Translations under genes and position numbers: made by a program
The notes under the pieces: generated by a model
Databases searched by the model: none
The model's input: the letters and a program-made list of their open reading frames with translations, nothing else
Told to the model about the DNA's origin: nothing
In this document: positions 1-8,190 of the stretch, piece by piece
Layout: each line of letters opens with the position of its first letter
Numbering within the stretch: the stretch's first letter is position 1
Virus record (IMG/VR): IMGVR_UViG_3300010410_000119
Location: 1-27,192 of that record
Reading direction: 5' to 3' (one strand)
DNA from: a virus
DNA: 27,192 nt

Positions 1-89
1 GCTAGCCTGGTTACCTTTTCTAATGTATCCCTCACAAATCCTAGTTCTTCAGCTTTTTTCCCTAAATATATAATGTCGTAATTAGACAA
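1..89 (-). CDS. abiEii: AbiEii-type nucleotidyltransferase toxin, 5' fragment cut by window edge
   Basis: Only the first 29 codons are in the window. The reading begins with a TTG at 89 (MSNYDIIYL...), and its ribosome-binding site AAGGAGGTGAT is formed by the last codons of the upstream antitoxin gene; the two genes overlap by 8 bases. The visible residues contain LGFVRDTLEKV, which resembles the N-terminal helix typical of AbiEii/AbiGii nucleotidyltransferases that follow AbiEi. In this family the toxin is a GTP-binding nucleotidyltransferase held in check by the AbiEi protein at the level of expression (type IV system). The catalytic motif itself lies outside the window, so the call rests on the short N-terminus plus gene context. 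Confidence 0.7.
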   Translation of the reverse strand, partial: MSNYDIIYLGKKAEELGFVRDTLEKVTRL

Positions 90-849
90 GCATATCACCT
101 CCTTGATCCGTTAATTCAAATAGCCCTTCCGGTACCATCAGTTCCCATTCACTGTTATAGAAACTGTCGTCCTTTGCTTCACTCACAAGGTACCGTCTGC
201 TTTTTCCTATTTTACCTTTGCAATATTCTATGAATTCCTTCGATACCTGCATCTCTTTTCGATAATGGTCAAGGAGATATCCTACCCGTTGATATAGGCC
301 CTGGATATTGTATATATCAAGATATCGCTTCAGTTTCTTTTCATCCAAGTATTGGATTCCTTCCAGGCAGTTCAACAATTCTTCAAAGCCACCTATTTTA
401 TTGAAATCCCTTATGCTGTCAACAACTGTTCGTTCCATATCAGTTATTCTGACCCCGGTGGTGTTCTTTGCTTCAAAAACACCCTCACTCATCCTAGATG
501 CAACATATTTATAAGTTACATGATCATATTCAAAATGATTGAACTTTGTTTCAGATGAAACATACACTTCATAGAACACCTGATTTGCCAGCCCATAATA
601 TTCAAAAGCACTGTGATGAGAGATATATGCAGTGTCCGTTATGGCGCAAGCGATTTGATAGCGAGTTGCTACAAGCTGCCCTGTTGCAGGATTTACCACA
701 GAATAGATATTCTTTCTGACTTTCCTAACCCGGCCTTTTTTCATCAAACGATCTAGCTGAGTATACGCTGTCTTCTCATTACCTACAAACTTTTTCACAT
801 CTTCGATTGTAAAAACCGGATACTTCGCCAGTTCAGTCAACATATCCAC
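82..849 (-). CDS. abiEi: AbiEi-family antitoxin / transcriptional autorepressor
   Basis: A 255-residue protein with an N-terminal winged-helix-like region (about residues 1-60, including FTIEDVKKF and TQLDRLMKKGRVRKV) followed by the family-typical stretch ISHHSAFEYYGLANQVFYEV near residues 76-95 and a C-terminal antitoxin domain. AbiEi proteins bind inverted repeats in their own promoter and repress the operon, limiting the AbiEii toxin; the pair aborts phage infection in other Firmicutes. The GTG at 849 is preferred as start because GAGG lies 8 bases upstream; the ATG two codons later is possible. The gene overlaps the toxin start, as expected for translational coupling. It has its own promoter and operators upstream and is separated from the recombinase block by a likely terminator, so it is an independent unit, either cargo at the prophage edge or flanking chromosomal DNA. 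Confidence 0.85.
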   Translation of the reverse strand: MDMLTELAKYPVFTIEDVKKFVGNEKTAYTQLDRLMKKGRVRKVRKNIYSVVNPATGQLVATRYQIACAITDTAYISHHSAFEYYGLANQVFYEVYVSSETKFNHFEYDHVTYKYVASRMSEGVFEAKNTTGVRITDMERTVVDSIRDFNKIGGFEELLNCLEGIQYLDEKKLKRYLDIYNIQGLYQRVGYLLDHYRKEMQVSKEFIEYCKGKIGKSRRYLVSEAKDDSFYNSEWELMVPEGLFELTDQGGDMLV

Positions 850-859
850 TTATCTCACC

Positions 860-922
860 TCACTTTTTTAATTTTGCCATGATTTTCTTCGTATTTAAAG
901 AATAACGTTCCGTTTATAAAAA
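860..922 (-). promoter_or_regulatory. AbiEi operator, proximal copy of a doubled repeat
   Basis: On the plus strand this 63-base block carries half-sites ATGATTTTCTT (879-889) and AAGAATAACGT (898-908), an imperfect inverted repeat with an 8-base gap. The block is an imperfect direct repeat of 951-1015. It lies between the putative -10 box and the antitoxin start, so a bound protein would block transcription. AbiEi proteins are known to bind paired inverted repeats, which makes this the likely operator; binding itself is inferred. Confidence 0.6.
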
Positions 923-923
923 T

Positions 924-929
924 ATTATA
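924..929 (-). promoter_or_regulatory. Putative -10 box of the abiE promoter
   Basis: TATAAT on the minus strand, directly upstream of the proximal operator and about 75 bases before the antitoxin start. No good -35 match is seen at 17 bases, which would fit a weak promoter. Confidence 0.45.
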
Positions 930-950
930 CCCGTTCTGCTTAGTTGTTAT

Positions 951-1015
951 TCATCTTTTTTTAATTTTAGCACGTTATTCTTCAGAAGTAAAGAAAATCG
1001 TTCCATTTATAAAAA
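951..1015 (-). promoter_or_regulatory. AbiEi operator, distal copy of a doubled repeat
   Basis: On the plus strand it carries half-sites ACGTTATTCTT (972-982) and AAGAAAATCGT (991-1001). Outside the half-sites it shares a flank reading TTTATAAA next to GGAACG and an A-rich flank AAAATTAAAAAA with the proximal copy. The two operator centres are about 93 bases apart, close to nine helical turns, so both face the same side of the helix. Confidence 0.6.
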
Positions 1016-1076
1016 CTTGCAGCGAGCTAACATTTAGATAGGATTTCATTTTCGCTCCGTTTGTTGCAAACAAAAT

Positions 1077-1125
1077 AAACCCACCAAGTTCCTTGATTAA
1101 TACAATCAGTCCACTCAGTGGGTTT
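1077..1125 (-). terminator. Likely terminator of the recombinase operon
   Basis: On the minus strand, directly after the last recombinase stop codon, AAACCCAC (from 1125) can pair with GTGGGTTT (to 1077), enclosing a small inner stem TGATT/AATCA. It is followed by ATTTTGTTT. The loop is long and the U run imperfect, so efficiency is uncertain. Confidence 0.5.
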
Positions 1126-1139
1126 CGATCATCCCTTAC

Positions 1140-4100
1140 CTATTTTATGTGTCTTGATACATCAAAAATCAGATGGAAGGTTATGCTGTTATCAGGATGG
1201 ATGACACCATTTTCGATAATTCTTTTAAAGATGTCCTCCCTATAAAGCGCTCCCTCTTCATTTCCGATATTCTCCAGTTCTTTGAAAAGCCAAGTCTTTT
1301 CTTTTACTAAAAATCGATGAGCATCTTCTTTATCATTCAGCTCATTGATCAGGTCTTGGGTTTCCATAATAGAATCGGTATATCTTTTGATTTCAGTTGT
1401 ATCTTCACCACTCTTTGTTCCATCTTCTACTACTTTGTAAAGTTCTAAATATTCTTTCTTGTTTTCTTCTTCATAATATTCTAAAAGCCTCTTCTCATTC
1501 TCAGTCAGTTTTTTATCCTCTATTTGCTTGTTCAGTTGAGCTATGAAGGCTTTATCCTTCTTTATGCCTGATAGCATTTTCGTGAATAGTATTTTAATCT
1601 CCTCTTCGTCAATATATGGTGAATCGCAATTAATCAAAGCATCTTTTCCCAATGCCGCTTTGCATCTCCATCTATGTTTAATGCCAGCCTTAGTTTTTCT
1701 GGTAACATGAAAATAAAACTGGCCACATTCTGAGCAGATAAATCTGGAAAAGAATTCTAGTTGCTCATGGAAAACCTTAGCCTTAGCACTTTTCCTGGGT
1801 CTCCTCTTATCTAATACCAGCTGGGCCTTATTCCAAGTAGTTTTATCAATAATCGCGGGATGATGTTCTTCTATCAGAACCTGAGATGTTTGTCCAAAGT
1901 TCAATTTAGATCTGCTCGTGAAGGTGTCTTGTGTGTATCTTTTCTGATAGAGTAAATCTCCAGTATAGTTGATATTATTTAAGATGGTTGAAACTGTTTT
2001 GGGATTCCATGAGGCTTTCTTTTTCATGGTAGGAATACCTTCTTTAGTTAGGTCTTTACAAATCTGCAATCCACTTAAGCCATCTATGCACTTCTCAAAT
2101 ATAGACTGGACAACCTTCGCCTCATCCTCAACAATATACCAGGTCCTGTCTTTTTTGAAATCATATCCATAGGTCCTCATGCTATGCCCCACCATACCTC
2201 GTTTAGCATAGGCCTTTTTCCCCCAAGAGATACTTTCTCCTAGGCTTCTACTTTCTTCCTGCGCAAGTGCGCTGTAGACGGTCAAGAGAATTTCTCCGTC
2301 TTCGCTAGCAGTATCAATCCCCTCTTTCTCGAAGTAGATGGATACATTATGTTCTTTAAGCTTTCTCACATAATCAAGAGCATCCACAGTGTTTCTTGCA
2401 AATCTGGAAATAGACTTTGTAATAATACGATCGACCTTCCCGTTTTCGCAGTCTCTGATCATTTTCTGAAATCCAGCTCGCTTTTCAGCATTGGTCCCAG
2501 ATACACCTTCATCTGCATATATTCTTACTAACTGGTTATTAGAATCTTTAAGAAGAGCGAACGTATAGTATGCTACTTGGGCTTCAAGTGAACCAAGTTG
2601 ATCTGGTTCTCTGGTACTTACCCTGGCATAAACACCGACCCTTGTTTTTTTACTTTTCTTTTTCGGTTCAATTTTAATAATACCTTGTGAGTCGTCTTTA
2701 AGCTTCTTTTTGATTTTGTTTATTAATTCATTTGGTGGTTTATTTCTAAGCTCCAGCACTTCCACCTGATCCTCACTCCCTTCTTTTGATTGTACTGTTT
2801 TAGGTATAGACTCATCATTCTTTGGAATGGTGAACTTTGATGTGTCTTCATGTTCTACTTCGATTCCCGCCTTTTGTTTTTTATTATTGCTAGGTACCGT
2901 AGCCTTTGTATCATAGCTCCTTTTAAACTCACCTATTTCTGTTATATCGTTGTCCATCCATACAATTTGAAAGTCTTGCTCCGTTAAGATAGATAACTCC
3001 ATGATCCATGCTCTCAATAAGGGTATATCTGCCATGTCCATAAATTTGTCTACAGTTTCCACTCTTTGAAGTCTTTCTAATGCTGACACACGGTATATCC
3101 GATCTTCTTCAATTTTTGTAGCCAAGTCCTCAAAGGCAACAATTGTATTCTCAAGCTCCTTCACTCTTTCCATTTTATATTTGTACATATTATGATCAGA
3201 TTCCGCCAGCTCTTCTTTAGCTAGAATCAAGCTCATTAAATGACTCATCCTGTGAAGTTCAAACCTATCATTTTGATTAACTCTCTCAAGGTTATCTTTC
3301 ATGTGTTTTAGTGCACCTGGCTTTTCAAAATCATATCGGACCTTCAACGCTCTTATCATCATTTCTAATAATGTTGATTCACTAAAAGGCACATCTAAAC
3401 TGCAGCTGTTCTTATTTTTAGAGTTTAGACCACACTTCCATATAGAGTTTGTTTTTCGTTTGGAACGATGAAAATACCACCCGCAGCAGCCACAAGTAAT
3501 TCTTTGCGAAAGTGGATATTTCACATTCGCACTTTTTTCCCTCTTAGGCCTACTTCCAAAAATCTCCTGAACCTTATTAAAGGTAACTTCATCTATAATC
3601 GCTGGGTGTGTATTCTTTATCAGATAGCGATTTTCATGTCCATCGTTCATCATTGCTTTTTTCTCCAGGAAAATGCTCGTTTGTTTATTCGTAAGCCTGT
3701 CCCCTGTATAGTTTGAGTTTGTGAGTACGTTTTTTACACTAGCACTTGCCCACAGCTCTTTCCCGCCCGGGCTCTTTATACCTTCTTCTGTAAGCATCAG
3801 CCCAATTTGGTGAGATGTTTTTCCTAGTAGAAATTCTTCGAAAATAGTCCTTATAACGTGCGCTTCTTCCTCTACAATCCTGAAAGTCTTTCCCCCATTT
3901 GTTTCAACAACTCGGTAGCCATATTGATTTAACATGACTGGCTCTCCCATTCTATTCTTTTTTTCAAACCCCCATTTTACATGCTCTGATATTGTCAGGG
4001 ATTCTTGCTGGTAGACTGCCGCTAAAGCTGTTAGGAAAAACTTGTGTCTTGTTTTGGAAGAGTCGATCTTCTCTTTCTCAAAGAAGACTGTCACATTATG

Positions 4101-4469
4101 CTCTTTCAGTAATTCCACCGTCTCTAAAAGATCCTTTGCATTTCTAGAAAATCTTGAAATACTTTTTGTAATGACAAGATCGATTTTTCCTTCTTGGCAA
4201 TGTCTTATAAGCCTTTTAAACCCTGGTCGCTTATCAATGGTTAATCCTGATATTCCGCTATCATAGTAAATCCCTATAAGCTTATGATCTGGATTCGCCA
4301 CTATTAACTTTGAATAGTAATCCATCTGGTTTTCAAGAGAACTAAGCTTTGTATCATCTTGAATTCTGCTGATACGGCAGTATGCAGCAACCCTAAGCTT
4401 TTCTCCATTTTCACCCAGGGATAATTTTTGAGGTGGTTGCCACTGAAGCTCCACCTTTTTTCTCTCCAA
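1140..4469 (-). CDS. Double large serine recombinase (A-type and B-type modules fused)
   Basis: About 1109 residues, roughly twice the usual large serine recombinase. Module 1 has YCRIS with catalytic Ser34, the GISGLTIDKRPGF loop, ITKSISRFSRN, then a recombinase domain and zinc ribbon (C326, C329, C346, C356) with coiled coil to about residue 515. A charged linker (about 516-610) leads to module 2: YARVS with Ser618, YADEGVSGT, ITKSISRFARN, a second zinc ribbon (C912, C915, C936, C948) and coiled coil. Such enzymes integrate or excise phage and mobile DNA via a Ser-DNA intermediate. Module 1 resembles the first recombinase of this block and module 2 the second. The start is taken as the TTG at 4469 because GGAAGGAG lies 8 bases before it; the upstream ATG at 4487 overlaps that ribosome-binding site. 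In module 1 the usual ESR motif reads ESL. A 155-base gap without convincing signals separates it from the previous gene. Confidence 0.9.
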   Translation of the reverse strand: MERKKVELQWQPPQKLSLGENGEKLRVAAYCRISRIQDDTKLSSLENQMDYYSKLIVANPDHKLIGIYYDSGISGLTIDKRPGFKRLIRHCQEGKIDLVITKSISRFSRNAKDLLETVELLKEHNVTVFFEKEKIDSSKTRHKFFLTALAAVYQQESLTISEHVKWGFEKKNRMGEPVMLNQYGYRVVETNGGKTFRIVEEEAHVIRTIFEEFLLGKTSHQIGLMLTEEGIKSPGGKELWASASVKNVLTNSNYTGDRLTNKQTSIFLEKKAMMNDGHENRYLIKNTHPAIIDEVTFNKVQEIFGSRPKREKSANVKYPLSQRITCGCCGWYFHRSKRKTNSIWKCGLNSKNKNSCSLDVPFSESTLLEMMIRALKVRYDFEKPGALKHMKDNLERVNQNDRFELHRMSHLMSLILAKEELAESDHNMYKYKMERVKELENTIVAFEDLATKIEEDRIYRVSALERLQRVETVDKFMDMADIPLLRAWIMELSILTEQDFQIVWMDNDITEIGEFKRSYDTKATVPSNNKKQKAGIEVEHEDTSKFTIPKNDESIPKTVQSKEGSEDQVEVLELRNKPPNELINKIKKKLKDDSQGIIKIEPKKKSKKTRVGVYARVSTREPDQLGSLEAQVAYYTFALLKDSNNQLVRIYADEGVSGTNAEKRAGFQKMIRDCENGKVDRIITKSISRFARNTVDALDYVRKLKEHNVSIYFEKEGIDTASEDGEILLTVYSALAQEESRSLGESISWGKKAYAKRGMVGHSMRTYGYDFKKDRTWYIVEDEAKVVQSIFEKCIDGLSGLQICKDLTKEGIPTMKKKASWNPKTVSTILNNINYTGDLLYQKRYTQDTFTSRSKLNFGQTSQVLIEEHHPAIIDKTTWNKAQLVLDKRRPRKSAKAKVFHEQLEFFSRFICSECGQFYFHVTRKTKAGIKHRWRCKAALGKDALINCDSPYIDEEEIKILFTKMLSGIKKDKAFIAQLNKQIEDKKLTENEKRLLEYYEEENKKEYLELYKVVEDGTKSGEDTTEIKRYTDSIMETQDLINELNDKEDAHRFLVKEKTWLFKELENIGNEEGALYREDIFKRIIENGVIHPDNSITFHLIFDVSRHIK

Positions 4470-4642
4470 TATAAAAACTCCTTCCATTAGCGTACATTCC
4501 CGCTTAAGGCAGCAGGTATGTTATTAATCGCTCTAGTCCAGAGATAATGCAAGTACTATCTGTGGAATGGAAGAAGTTCTTGTTTTATTTATGCTATTCT
4601 TCTCTTGTTGGCCTTTATCCAGGGAAATCTCAACTTTAAGAT

Positions 4643-6328
4643 CTATTTTTTCTTTTTACTTCTCAGCGGCCTTCTCTTTACATTTACCTTGTAGGAAGCT
4701 CCACACTTTAGCTGAAGCTCCACTTGCCACTTGTGAAACACAATGCCTTTCTCAACGGTCTGTTTGAAAACCTCTGCGTCAAAGGGCTCATTTGGACTTT
4801 CTATTTTCTCCAGCTCTTCTATGAGGGTCTTCCTACTTTCTTTAAGGTACTCACTCTCTTTTTTATTCTCATGAAGACCGTCGTATTCCATTTGCAGGAT
4901 TTCCTGCTCATAGATTAGATGCCTCATTGTGGCTTCATATATGATTTCATTTGACCCCGAGGACCTTGATGCCATTTCAGTTATCTTATCCGTTATTCTA
5001 TCGATTTGATTCCCCAGCTCATGCAGTCTTCGTTCTTCCTCCTCTGTCAAGGATGCATCCATAATCGCCAGATTTATTTTCTCCATTAAGTCCTCTTGGT
5101 TGTTTTTCAAGTCATAAAGCAGCTTCATAAAACCTTTCTCCAGCTCCTCTTCCCAAATGTAACTGCAGTTGCAGTCTGTAAACTCAGGATCTCTTTTAGA
5201 AGATACTCTACATTGCCATGCAGTAAACTTTGTCTCAATTCTCTCTACACCATAGTATGTGGTTAACCGTCTTCTGGTTACTGGCCTTCCACATTCACCA
5301 CAGAATAGCTTGTTTGAAAAAGGAGCTATTCCGCTGTATACCATTCGATATTTATTGTCTGGATCCCTCAGCATGTTATTTCTTCTAGTCAGCTCCTCCT
5401 GGACCTTTTCCCAGTCTTCTTCACTTATAATAGCCGGATGATTGTTTCGAATGTAGTATTGAGGCTGATGGTCCTTGTTTCTCACCCGCTCGTGAGTCAG
5501 AAAGTCCACAGTTACAGTCTTCTGTGCTAGACAATCACCTTTGTACTTTTCGTTACGAAGAATCTTGTAGACCGCATCACTAGTCCAGGTTTTCTTGTTT
5601 CTGGCGGTCCTGATCTGATCACGCATGAGCTCTTTTGCAATGGTGGGAGTGCCCTTTCCTGCAAGAAGCTCCCGGTATATTCTTCTTACTATTTTGGCCT
5701 GTTCCTCATCAATGATCAGGTTGCCTTCCTCATCCTCTGTGTACCCAAGAAAGTAGGTAGTTGGGATATGAGGCTTCCCCTGCTGGAACCTTTTCTGGAC
5801 TCCCCATTTGGTGTTTTCAGATATGGACCGGGACTCTTCCTGAGCCATGGATGATAAAATTGTGAGAAACAATTCACTTTTACTATCTAAGGTGTCCAGG
5901 TTTTCCTTCTGAAAAAATATCCCTATGCCTAGACTTTTCAGCATTCTGATGTAATGAAGACAGTCCAGAGTATTTCTTGCAAATCTGCTGATGGACTTCG
6001 TGATGATGTAGTCTATCTCCTTCTTCTTACAAGACTCTATCATTCGGTTGAACTCTGTCCTGTTCTTTGTTGAGGTTCCCGATAAACCTTCATCTGCAAA
6101 GATATCTACAAGCTCCCAGTTTGGATTTTTCTCGACATACTCCTTAAAATATGAAACCTGAATGTCATAGCTGGTCGCCTGCATGGCTGAGTCTGTGGAT
6201 ACTCTCACATAAACGCCTATCTTTTTCTTTTGGCCATCTAAATGCTCCTCATTTCTTGGTGTCCTGGTCTTTGCAGGAATGATGCTCACTCGGGACGATG
6301 ATATCCTTTGTCCGGATCCTACTGCCAT
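4643..6328 (-). CDS. Large serine recombinase, B-type
   Basis: A 561-residue recombinase. The N-terminal catalytic domain has YVRVS (Ser44), FADEGLSGT, ITKSISRFARN and AQEESRSISEN; the recombinase domain follows, then a zinc ribbon (C343, C346, C373 and C386 or C388), a coiled coil at about 400-510 and a C-terminal strand-rich end (EKGIVFHKWQVELQL). It most resembles the second module of the fused recombinase downstream, including the C-terminal KGIVF/NGVIH ending. Its ATG overlaps the end of the preceding recombinase gene by 10 bases and its AAGGAGG lies inside that gene, so the two are translationally coupled and probably made in similar amounts, suggesting that they act together. All catalytic residues visible in the family are present. 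Confidence 0.92.
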   Translation of the reverse strand: MAVGSGQRISSSRVSIIPAKTRTPRNEEHLDGQKKKIGVYVRVSTDSAMQATSYDIQVSYFKEYVEKNPNWELVDIFADEGLSGTSTKNRTEFNRMIESCKKKEIDYIITKSISRFARNTLDCLHYIRMLKSLGIGIFFQKENLDTLDSKSELFLTILSSMAQEESRSISENTKWGVQKRFQQGKPHIPTTYFLGYTEDEEGNLIIDEEQAKIVRRIYRELLAGKGTPTIAKELMRDQIRTARNKKTWTSDAVYKILRNEKYKGDCLAQKTVTVDFLTHERVRNKDHQPQYYIRNNHPAIISEEDWEKVQEELTRRNNMLRDPDNKYRMVYSGIAPFSNKLFCGECGRPVTRRRLTTYYGVERIETKFTAWQCRVSSKRDPEFTDCNCSYIWEEELEKGFMKLLYDLKNNQEDLMEKINLAIMDASLTEEEERRLHELGNQIDRITDKITEMASRSSGSNEIIYEATMRHLIYEQEILQMEYDGLHENKKESEYLKESRKTLIEELEKIESPNEPFDAEVFKQTVEKGIVFHKWQVELQLKCGASYKVNVKRRPLRSKKKK

Positions 6329-7956
6329 GCCTCATCTCCTCCTTCATTAATGTTTATTTTGGTTTCCTCTCCGGTGACCCAAGTTACTTTCAATAAAAAA
6401 GATGACTCCGCTTCAACACGTGTCATCCAGGCTCTTAAAAATTTTGGATTTTCTAGTTTTTTATAGAGATCCTTTATTGGACTTGATGATTGCTTCATTC
6501 TTTCCAGTTCAGAAATCGCATCCTTTCTATAACAATCATCTGCGTCTACCATCGCCCACCAAGGTTCTCTTTCTGCTATAGCGCTTTCCACACTTTGTCT
6601 GTGTTTTACAAGCTCTGTCTCATCCGTATTTTCTAAAACTGCCATACTTTCAGCAAAGAGCGCCTTTTCAAGTTCTAATCTCAATCTATTTTGTTCTCCA
6701 TCCCTAAGCACTTCAGTGTTCTGGAGGTTTTTCTCAAGTTTTATGAGTTGTCTTTTACCAGGTGCTTTGGAATCAATATAATGTTTCTCAATAAAGGCCT
6801 TCTTTAATGCATTCATTATAGTTTCTTCTCGGATTCCAACTACACTGCAGAGTCTTGCGCTCTTTAAGTGGTTGCTACATCTCCATGTGACTTTTCCTCT
6901 AAGCTGATAGCGATGAAAGTTTCCACCGCACTCCCCACAGCTGATTCTACCTGAGAAATCATAGCGCTTCACAGGACCTCTCTTCACTCCTTTTGTTCTC
7001 GGTTTTATAAGTTTCTGAACTTTATCAAAAGTATCTCTGTCAACAATCCACTCGTGATGATCCTTGATGTAGTATTTCGTTTTCTGACCTTCATTGAGCA
7101 TGACTTTATGAGATAAATAATCTTCGGTGTAAGTCTTCTGGCATAGAGCATCTCCAACATATCGCTCATTGCTTAATATGCCTTTAACCGATACATTCGT
7201 CCAATCTTCTCTACCATTTGCCTTCAGGTAACCTTTGCGAATAAACTGTCTGGCAATTTCTGTAGGGCTTTTCCCATTCAGGCATTCCTCAAAGGCTTCT
7301 TGAACAATATACGCTTCTTTCCGGTCTATGACCCAAGGGACTCCCTTGACTTTCTTATATCCAAGAATTCGAGAGAATTTTGCTTCTCCCTGTTCAAAGC
7401 GTTTTGAAGTCGCCCAGCTGATGTTTTCAGAAGTGCTCCTGCTCTCTTCCTGAGCTGTAGCAGCAAGCATGGTGAGAATAAATTCACTCTGCATATCACC
7501 AGTATAGAGATTCTCTTTTTCAAAAAGCACAAAGATTTTTCTCTCTTTTAGCTCCCTCACTACCTGTAGTGTATCCATAACATTTCTTGCGAATCTTGAT
7601 ATAGATTTACACAGGATTAAGTCCATCTTTCCGGCTTTAGCATAGCGAATCATTTTATTAAAACCATCTCTCTTCTCTAGTCTGGTTCCTGATTTTCCTA
7701 GGTCTGAAAAGATACCTGCAAATTGCCACTCTGGATTAGACCTGATGTAGTTGGTGTAGTGCACGATCTGATTGTCCAGTGAATTTACTTGAAGTTCTTC
7801 TTCTGAACTTACTCTACAATATGAGGCAACTCTTAATTTATGTCCATCAATGGCTAAGTTCCCAACACTGTATTCACCGGGTCTACTGCTATGTGAACTG
7901 TATCTAAAGCAGTCATCCCCAGTAGAGTGCATTTTTCTCGAAATGGTGGTCTCCAT
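6319..7956 (-). CDS. Large serine recombinase, A-type, first gene of the block
   Basis: A 545-residue recombinase with YCRVS (Ser50), GKSGTRLEKRDGF, CKSISRFARN, AQEESRSTSEN, a recombinase domain, a zinc ribbon (C340, C343, C360, C370), coiled coil and a C-terminal segment with FLRAW. The LRAW segment and the general build match the first module of the fused recombinase downstream (LLRAW). The ATG at 7956 is chosen because AAAGGAGG sits 6 bases upstream; the frame is open further upstream but without such a site. It follows a copy of the phage promoter-like motif and is the first gene of the integration unit. Its exact role (integrase, excision partner or subunit of a mixed enzyme) cannot be told from sequence. 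Confidence 0.92.
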   Translation of the reverse strand: METTISRKMHSTGDDCFRYSSHSSRPGEYSVGNLAIDGHKLRVASYCRVSSEEELQVNSLDNQIVHYTNYIRSNPEWQFAGIFSDLGKSGTRLEKRDGFNKMIRYAKAGKMDLILCKSISRFARNVMDTLQVVRELKERKIFVLFEKENLYTGDMQSEFILTMLAATAQEESRSTSENISWATSKRFEQGEAKFSRILGYKKVKGVPWVIDRKEAYIVQEAFEECLNGKSPTEIARQFIRKGYLKANGREDWTNVSVKGILSNERYVGDALCQKTYTEDYLSHKVMLNEGQKTKYYIKDHHEWIVDRDTFDKVQKLIKPRTKGVKRGPVKRYDFSGRISCGECGGNFHRYQLRGKVTWRCSNHLKSARLCSVVGIREETIMNALKKAFIEKHYIDSKAPGKRQLIKLEKNLQNTEVLRDGEQNRLRLELEKALFAESMAVLENTDETELVKHRQSVESAIAEREPWWAMVDADDCYRKDAISELERMKQSSSPIKDLYKKLENPKFLRAWMTRVEAESSFLLKVTWVTGEETKININEGGDEAWQ

Positions 7957-8080
7957 GTTTTTCCTCCTTTCTTTAATAAGTCTTTCATGCAAAAGATTTC
8001 TAGTTATCATCCAAACACCAAGTTAAAAATAAATCCCCTGAAACACATGTAAATAAGGGTTTCAGCTCTTTTGCGTATTA

Positions 8081-8111
8081 CATATATCACTCAGAAGGCC
8101 TCTAATAGCAA
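8081..8111 (-). promoter_or_regulatory. Recurrent phage promoter-like motif, copy A (recombinase block)
   Basis: On the minus strand TTGCTA (8111-8106), 19 bases ending in CTGAGTGA, then TATATG (8086-8081), followed 7 bases later by CAAAAG. It matches copies B, C and D before the accessory genes. It lies about 125 bases upstream of the first recombinase start, leaving a long leader, unlike the 33-47 bases of the other copies. Confidence 0.6.
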
Positions 8112-8133
8112 GGATTACTTTGATAAAAAGGAT

Positions 8134-8171
8134 AAAAAAAGAGCCGATGCTAAGGTGATAAACATCGACTC
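8134..8171 (-). terminator. Rho-independent terminator after the lysis genes
   Basis: On the minus strand GAGTCGATG pairs with CATCGGCTC (one G-U pair) around a 13-base loop and is followed by a run of seven T. It closes the late transcript just after the endolysin gene and lies directly upstream of the recombinase promoter motif. Confidence 0.88.
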
Positions 8172-8190
8172 CGCACATTCAATTTTTCTC

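Noticed and set aside
4470-4487. ATG start for the fused recombinase at 4487
   Set aside because: It lies inside the GGAAGGAG ribosome-binding site that serves the TTG at 4469.
7957-8010. Longer N-terminus of the first recombinase starting at 8010
   Set aside because: No ribosome-binding site; AAAGGAGG is placed for the ATG at 7956.
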